Positions 58,168-64,000 of a stretch of 64,000 nucleotides of DNA are shown here, piece after piece (position 1 is the stretch's first letter; the number at the start of each line of letters is the position of its first letter). The translations under genes were made by a program, and so were the position numbers. Origin of the DNA: Candidatus Proximibacter danicus (lineage in GTDB: Bacteria; Pseudomonadota; Gammaproteobacteria; Burkholderiales; Rhodocyclaceae); NCBI GenBank assembly GCA_016710885.1, contig JADJUC010000027.1, positions 19,123-83,122 of the forward strand, written 5' to 3'. Below the pieces are notes generated by a model. It ran no database searches, was not told where the DNA came from, and saw only the letters and a list, made by a program, of their open reading frames with translations.

Positions 58168-59160
58168 TCAGATGCCGCGGTCGTTCGGTGTCTGGAACAG
58201 CTGCTTGAGTTCCGGGCTCAACGGCACATTGAGGTTGATCCCCTTCGGCGGGACCGCCGAGAGAAACCATTTGGCAGAGAGGCGCTCGATCTCGCCGCTC
58301 TTCATCAGGCCGACCAGCGTTTCGTCGACCAGCTTGAAGTCGGGATCGCCCTGGCGGAACATCAGCCCATAAGGTTCATAACCGAAGCTTTCGTCGACCA
58401 GTACCAGCCTGTAGGTCTCTGCCTGCGGCGTTTCCGCCAGCAAGCCATGGAGCAGGATGTCATCAGGACAAACACGTCGGCCTTGCCATTGAGAACATCG
58501 TTGAAGGCATCGCGGTGGCTGCGCGCCGAGCGGTAATTGACGAAGACGTTGCGCCGGGTCGCCGCAGCTTTCACGTAAGTGTCAGATGTCGTACCGGCCG
58601 TGGTAATGATTGTCTTGCCCTGCAGATCGGCAATCGACTTGATCCCCGAATTCTTGCGCACCAGGCCCTTGATGCCGGCGACGAAGTAAGTGTTGCTGAA
58701 GCTGACATAGCGCGCACGCTGATCGGTATTGGTCGATGAGCCGCAGTAAAGGTCGATGGTGGCGGTCTCGACCATCATGATGCGTGTGCTGGAAGAAGCC
58801 GGCACGGGCACGACGGGCAGTTCTGGCAGGTTGAGCCGGGCCTTCACTGCATCAGCTATGCGCAGGCACAGCTCCCACGAATAGCCATGCACCTTGCCGT
58901 CATCGTCCATGTAGGAAAACGGAATCGAGGCATCGCGGTGACCGAGGTAGATGGCGCCGTAATTGCGGATCTTCTCCAGTGTACTGGCCTGCGGTTTGTA
59001 GCTCGGGGAGGAACGAGGCCGCCGGAGGTGCTGAAAGGTTGGGTGCCCTCTGGTGGCAGGACCGGGAAGGTGGTGGCGCGCTCCAGGCGTTGGCGGCCAG
59101 CAGCACGGCAGCCAACGCTGACAGCGTTGATATCGGACGTTTAATGTTTTCCAGCTTCAT
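58168..59160 (-). CDS. Periplasmic amino-acid-binding protein (SBP family 3), frameshifted
   Basis: About 330 residues over several frames. The start is MKLENIKRPISTLSALAAVL (59160), a signal peptide. Frame changes are needed near 59060-58990, after which it reads PFSYMDDDGKVHGYSWELCL, and near 58470, after which it ends with QAETYRLVLVDESFGYEPYG and ELKQLFQTP. The GltI-like order (VRKNSGIKSIADLQGKTIIT, TIDLYCGSSTNTDQRARYVS) suggests an aspartate/glutamate-type ligand. It begins 11 bases after the TolC-like gene stop. Confidence 0.72.
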
Positions 59161-59170
59161 TCCTGCAACC

Positions 59171-61066
59171 TCACTGACCACGCGGACCGACCGTCCGCGC
59201 TACTTCGCGTACGATCTTCCACTGGCCGTCGATTTTCTTCCATTCCAGCACCTTGTCACTGGTATCGCGCAGACCTTCCGCCGTGTAATCCTGGCGGAAG
59301 GTAGTTACGGCCACTTCCTTGCCGCGCATGACCACTTCCAGCTTTGAGACGTCGATGCGAATACCGCCCGGGCGCTGCAGACGCTTGCTGCGGACGGCCT
59401 CCCAGTCGGCACGGAAAGCGCGCCCTCAGGCTTGAACTCAGGCGCGTAGAAGGCAAGGTAAGCGGCAACTTCCTTGGCGGACCAGGCGGCGGACCAGGCG
59501 GCGATGCGTGCCTCAACCTCGGAATCCACAACCACGGCCCCCTCGTCGGCAACCACCGCCGGCGCCTCGACAGCCGCTGCCGCGGCCAGGCCGGGAACCG
59601 TGCCGCCGATCAGCGAGGCATTAGTATTCATCGCTTCCAGCGCACGGTAGTTGAGGCTTTCACGATCGACCGCCGACGATGTCAGGGCGATTGGCGGACA
59701 GAGCTGATCAAGCTGCGGCTTGGTCATTTCGTCCTCACCCGGGGCACCCTCCGGATCGACCTGCTTCAGACCCAGTTGCTCAAGCAGACGCCCCATGCCG
59801 GCAAAGCTGCGCACATAGGCCAGCGACAAATCGGCATCGGCATTCACCTGAGCCAGCTGGGCGTTGAACAGTTCGTTCTGGGTATCCAGCAGGTCGAGCA
59901 AGGAACGCTGGCCGATGTTGAACTGGTCGCGATACGCGTCTCGCGTTTTCTGACCAGACTGACCTGAATGCCGATGAAGGGAAAGCTGGTCGTTCAAGCG
60001 GCCGATGTCGTTATAGGCGATCGACAGGGTCTGACGCATGTCGCGGCAGGCCTTTTCGCGCTGGTCGAGGGCGATGTTCTTGCGCTCCGCGTACTGGCGG
60101 TTGCGATAGACATCGGAAAAGCCGTTGAAGAGGTTGTAGGTGACGACGGCCTCGACGACGTTATTGGTGCGGTCACCAGGCGTACCCTGATAGTTGTCGA
60201 AATTTTCGGTGCGCGCACGCAATTCCAGCTTGGGCATGAAGGCCGAGCGCCGGGCCGACAGCTCATATTGGGCGGCTTCGCTTCCTGACCGAGGCGCGCA
60301 GCGCCGGATTGTGTTTCAAGGCGGTGTCCAGCGCGGTATCCATCGAACCGGGCACGCCTTCGACAACTGCGCCGGAACGAACGCCACGCCGGCGGCACAC
60401 TCGCCGACGATGCGCGTGAAGCGCGCCGTGACATCGTGCAGGTTGGCCATTTCGGTCGTCAGGTTAACGTCGGCCAGCGCCAAGCGGCTGCCGGCCTGCT
60501 CGACGTCCACACGACGGCCGACGCCGGATTCAGCCCGGCGCTTCAGCTGCTCAAAGGCAATCCGGTGCTGAATGTAGTTCTGCTCGGCCAGATGGACGCG
60601 GTAGCGATAGCGCACGACATCGAGATAGGCACGTGAAGACTCCAGCGCGATGTTCTCGGAGGCATCGAGAAACTCGAAATAGCGCACCAGCCGGGCACGG
60701 CCGGCACGTTTGACTTCGTTGTAGGTGAGCAAGCCGTCAAACAGCATCTGGTTGAGGCTGAGGGTGCAATTTTTCGCGTGTAGTCGTTGTCATTGATGCC
60801 GGCGCTCGGCTGGTCGAGCTTTTCCTTGCCCTTGCCACCGGTGGCATCGATACGCGGCAAAACCGCCGCGCACGACACCGACTTCTTCGCTGGTTTCCTG
60901 GAAGGCATGCCAGCGGTGCACGCACCTCCGGGCTGTTGAGCACCGCCTGTTGGGCGACCTCCTTTGAGCGTTCGGTGCGGCAATTTTTTTCTGTCGCGGC
61001 GGCGCCTGTGCCAAATACGCACAGAGCAGCGGCAATCACCGACAGTTCTAGAATTCTTCTTTGCAT
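59171..61066 (-). CDS. TolC-family outer-membrane channel with NTF2-like C-terminal domain, frameshifted
   Basis: It begins MQRRILELSVIAAALCVFGT (61066), a signal peptide. Corrected frames give ENIALESSRAYLDVVRYRYR, EQLKRRAESGVGRRVDVEQA, then VEAVVTYNLFNGFSDVYRNR and QFNIGQRSLLDLLDTQNELF, the classic repeats of type I secretion outer-membrane channels. After a linker rich in Ala, a C-terminal domain (EARIAAWSAAWSAKEVAAYL ... KIDGQWKIVREVARTVGP) resembles NTF2-like/SnoaL domains. Breaks are visible near 60940, 60770, 60290, 59410. It is divergent from lapG, so it is a strong candidate for the LapE-like channel. Confidence 0.8.
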
Positions 61067-61156
61067 TGATTTCTCTGAGGGGGCAAACTAGCCATACCAA
61101 GCGGCGGATTCTACGCCGAGATTTCTCCAAGTTCTCGTGCATAATTTCACGAATAT

Positions 61157-61836
61157 TCCACATTCCGCAACAAACGCACGTTCTGGCACACTTTCCGGAC
61201 GCTGATCGTTGCTGCGTTGATGCCGCTCTGGCTCGGCATCGCCTTGCTGATCTGAACTTCGCCAGTTTGCAACAGCAACTGATCGCACGCTTTGGCCCCG
61301 CCAGAATCAACCTGCTGCAAGACTGGCAAGCGCAGCTTGAGGCCGTGAAAAACAGCCCGAATCAGAGAAACCAAGCGTTTTAACGATTTCTTCAACCGCA
61401 ACATCGTTTTTGATGAAGACCTGACGATCTGGAACCAGACCGACTACTGGGCGACCCCACTGAAACGATCGGCCGCGGGCGAGCTGACTGCGAAGATTTT
61501 TCCATTATCAAGTACTACTCCCTGCTGCAGGCCGGCGTGCCGGTCAGCAAGATGCGGCTGATCTACGTCAAGGCCAGACAAGGCTCCAGCCAGCGGGCGC
61601 ACATGGTGCTGGCCTACTACGCCAGCCCCTCGGCCGAGCCGCTGGTACTCGACAACCTGACCCGGCGATCGGAAGCCGGCGTCGAAACGGCCCGATCTGG
61701 TACCCGTTTTCAGTTTCAACAGCCAGGGAATATATGCCGGCATCGCCGGCAACGCCGCCGCCCTCGACCGGCGGTACCGGCAAGCTCGCGCTGGGACGAC
61801 CTGATGCGTCGCGCACGCGCCGAGGGTTTCAAATGA
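61157..61836 (+). CDS. lapG: LapG-type periplasmic cysteine protease, frameshifted
   Basis: About 220 residues, with a signal anchor (RTLIVAALMPLWLGIALLI) and then ARFGPARINLLQDWQAQLEA. After a frame change near 61380 it reads RFNDFFNRNIVFDEDLTIWN, QTDYWATPLETIGRGRADCE with the catalytic Cys, MRLIYVKARQGSSQRAHMVL with the His and EPLVLDNL with the Asp. LapG-type enzymes are calcium-dependent and release LapA-type adhesins. The start codon is not visible; the 5' end is approximate. lapD follows 38 bases later. Confidence 0.85.
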
Positions 61837-61874
61837 AGATGCTCACTACACTCGTTTTCGAAGGGGACTGATCT

Positions 61875-63792
61875 ATGTCCATGTACCGACAATTGTGGCT
61901 CGCCATCATCATCAGCACCTTGCTCGCCCTGGGCGGCAGCCTGCTCGCTTCGAACGCTGGCGGCTAGAGCCTATCTCTCGCAGCAGCTGACACTGAAGAA
62001 CGCCGACAACGCCACCGCACTGGCCCCTTGCGCTGTCGCAGAAACAGCCCGATGCGATCGATATCGAGCTGACGGCGGCGGCACTGTTTGACAGCGGCAA
62101 CTACGAGCTGGTGCGCGTGACCGACCCGGAGGGCAAAACCATCGTTGAGCGACGCGCAGCAGCGGGTGATTTCGATGCACCGGAATGGTTCGTCCGTCGC
62201 TTTCCGATTACCGCCAGCCTGGGAGAGGCACAGATTTGCAGTGGCTGGAAGCAGGTCGGCACCGTCCATCTGGTCAGCCACAGCCGCTTCGCCTACCGGG
62301 CGCTGTGGTCAAGCACGTTGGAGATGATTGCGGCGCTGTCACTGGCCGGTCTGGTTGGCGGCTACCTTGGCGCCCTCGTCCTGCGCCGGCTGCGCCAGCC
62401 GCTGAACGCAGTCATCGGGCAGGCACGGGCCATTTCCGAGCGTCGCTTCATCACTATCGAAGAACCGGACGTACCGGAGCTCAAGCAGTTGGCCACGGCG
62501 ATGAATGCTACCGTGACCCGGCTGAAGGACATGTTCGAAGAGGAGGCCGGATGGCTGGAGACAGTGCGTCGAGGCTAACTGCGACGCTCTGACCGGGCTC
62601 GCCAACCGCAGCTATTTCATGGCCCGTCTGCGCGATGCAACACAGGATGACAATTCCGCCGGGGGACGGTGTTCACTGCCCGTCTTGCCAACCTGGCAAC
62701 GGCTAACCAGTCCCCGGGGCGCGAGGCCACCGACGAGCTGCTGCGTTGCTTTAGCAAGGTTCTCGGCATTGCAGCAACGTCATTGCCGGAAGCGCTGGCA
62801 GCAGCGTCTCAACGGCGCTGACTTTGCTCCTGCTTGTTCTCCCGACATGGCAAACCCGGGCAAGCCGCAGCCGAACACTTTGCTCGACACGCTTGCGCAG
62901 GAAGGCTGCCAGTCTCCTCCCGATCAACCCAGCGCCTGGCTGGGCTGTGGCTATTTGGCCCGAGGCAACGAGGGGGGTAACCATCCTGGGCGCAGGTGGA
63001 CGCCGACTGGCGAGCAGTGGAGGCAGAACGGCGTAACGGGTTCCGCATCGTCGATCTGCGCTAAGGTGAGGAAGCGCCAAAGAGGCCGAGGAGTGGTCGA
63101 AACCGATTCGACGGGCACTGGAACAAGGTTGAAAGTCTGGTTTTTCCCCGGTCACCAGTCGTCACGGGCAACCGATCCACCGTGAATGTCCGTTATCTGA
63201 TGTTTGACGAGGATGGCGAATGGCAGCCGGCCGGACGCTTCCTGCCGGTTGCGGAACGCTTGAAGCTGACGCCGCAGCTCGACCTGGCCGCTGTTGCGCT
63301 CGGCCTCGACGAACTGGAAGCCCGGCCGGAACTGACCGGGCTGGCCATCAACCTCTCGGCAAGCTCGATACAACTACCGGAATTCCGCCGCGAGCTGCAT
63401 GCCCTGCTCAAGCGCCGGCAAGGTACGGCACGCCTCTGGCTTGAGGTTTCGGAGGCGGGGGCGCTGGCACACTTCGATGCCTTCCGCGCACTCTGCATCG
63501 AGCTGATGCACGTCGGCTGCCAGATGGGCATCGAGCATTTCGGCCGCCAGTTCAGCGAGATCGGCCGGCTGCACGACCTCGGCCTGGATTACACCGTCGA
63601 CGCCAGCTTCATTCGCGTGGCTCCTCGATAGCAACGCCGGCAACCAGGCGTTTCTAAGGGGCCGTCGACGACGCTGGGCGGTATCGGCCTGAAGGTGATT
63701 GCTGAAGGCGTGGCGAGTGAGGCGGAATTTCGCGGGCGCTGGCCGGCGTCATGGATGGGGCGACGGGGCCGGGGGTACGGGAACCGGGCTGA
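61875..63792 (+). CDS. lapD: LapD-type c-di-GMP receptor (HAMP, degenerate GGDEF-EAL), frameshifted
   Basis: It begins MSMYRQLWLAIIISTLLALG (61875), a first membrane helix. Then comes the periplasmic domain (AALFDSGNYELVRVTDPEGK), a second helix and HAMP region (LRRLRQPLNAVIGQARAISE), a broken GGDEF section and an EAL-like domain (VNVRYLMFDEDGEWQPAGRF, LSASSIQLPEFRRELHALLK). The catalytic EAL residues look altered: where DDFGTGYSS is expected it reads EHFGRQFSEI. This fits LapD, a receptor not an enzyme, that binds c-di-GMP and holds LapG in check. Breaks cluster at 61965-62030, 62560-63170 and 63630. Confidence 0.85.
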
Positions 63793-63812
63793 GAGACGAA
63801 AGATGCGACAGC

Positions 63813-63839
63813 GCAGGTGCCGGGCTTACCGGCACCTGC
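63813..63839. other. GC hairpin downstream of lapD
   Basis: A perfect 11-bp stem, GCAGGTGCCGG and CCGGCACCTGC, around a five-base loop. There is no T-run on either strand, so I hesitate to call it a terminator; it lies between lapD and a convergent gene end. Confidence 0.5.
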
Positions 63840-63859
63840 TGACAGATTCTGCGATCTCA

Positions 63860-64000
63860 GTCGACCACTAACGTGCCATTGCGCAACAGTTGCTGCGGCA
63901 ACTGCGTTTCTACTTCCAGCTCCCGTGGCGGAGTAGAGATCAACCCCTTGCAGGAACCCTTTGATCTTCAGCTGCCGCGTTGTAGGTACCGCCAGCAAAA
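63860..64000 (-). CDS. C-terminal fragment of an unidentified gene (cut by window edge)
   Basis: On the minus strand one frame ends TPPRELEVETQLPQQLLRNG followed by TLVVD and a TGA near 63860. The segment LKIKGFLQGV upstream is in another frame, so a single-base break is likely near 63935. The family is not recognised. Coding is suggested only by the sensible C-terminus and the convergent position after lapD. Confidence 0.35.

Noticed and set aside
63813..63839. Rho-independent terminator after lapD
   Set aside because: The stem is good but no T-run follows on either strand, so it is listed only as a hairpin.

Overview
The window is GC-rich, densely coded and reads as the chromosome of a betaproteobacterium, most likely of the Rhodocyclales (Dechloromonas / Azonexus / Propionivibrio type). 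The case rests on gene order and family content: lptB-rpoN-hpf-ptsN-hprK, ribE...ribBX-ribH-nusB-thiL-pgpA-cinA-recA-recX, cutA-dsbD, cca / NDUFA9-like / HPP / slt, and a LapG-LapD pair. This placement is inference; no database was searched.

Layout. 1-11 kb is a secretion/adhesion island on the minus strand. It holds a very large RTX protein (more than 3,100 codons, running off the left edge) with an alpha/beta-hydrolase (lipase-like) N-terminus, a secreted partner of unknown function just upstream, and the wreck of a type I secretion ATPase fused to a scrap of another RTX gene. 11-15.5 kb carries VanZ, a thioredoxin-like ferredoxin, a hydrolase, a possible Tgl-type transglutaminase and a VapBC module. 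15.6-23 kb has cutA-dsbD, a DHH phosphoesterase, a class V aminotransferase, a RelBE-type module and an EF-G paralogue. 23-31 kb holds riboflavin genes interrupted by an RHH/PIN pair, then nusB, thiL, pgpA, cinA, an SOS-controlled recA and recX. 30.9-35 kb is lptB-rpoN-hpf-ptsN-hprK (LPS export, sigma-54, nitrogen PTS).

35.5-40.4 kb is the most intriguing accessory block: two secreted proteins (one CsgG-like), a transmembrane Ser/Thr kinase whose periplasmic part resembles the first secreted protein, and a convergent FHA-containing class III nucleotide cyclase. Together they could form an envelope-sensing phospho-signalling to cyclic-nucleotide module. 40.5-54 kb is mostly housekeeping: ttcA, pteridine reductase, MidA, a stand-alone PilJ-type sensor domain, YjfB, GST, cca, HPP, soluble lytic transglycosylase and ygfA. 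54-57.7 kb holds PatB, CysK and IlvA. 57.7-63.8 kb holds a YqaA-like protein, a solute-binding protein, a TolC-type channel with an NTF2-like tail, and LapG and LapD, the c-di-GMP-controlled adhesin-release switch.

Quality caveat. Single-base indels break genes at both ends of the window, above all in 55-64 kb, where cysK, ilvA, the binding protein, tolC, lapG and lapD all need frame changes. Genes between about 11 and 50 kb are almost all intact. I read most of these breaks as sequence error near weakly covered ends rather than true gene decay, except for the transporter relic at 10.35-11.0 kb.
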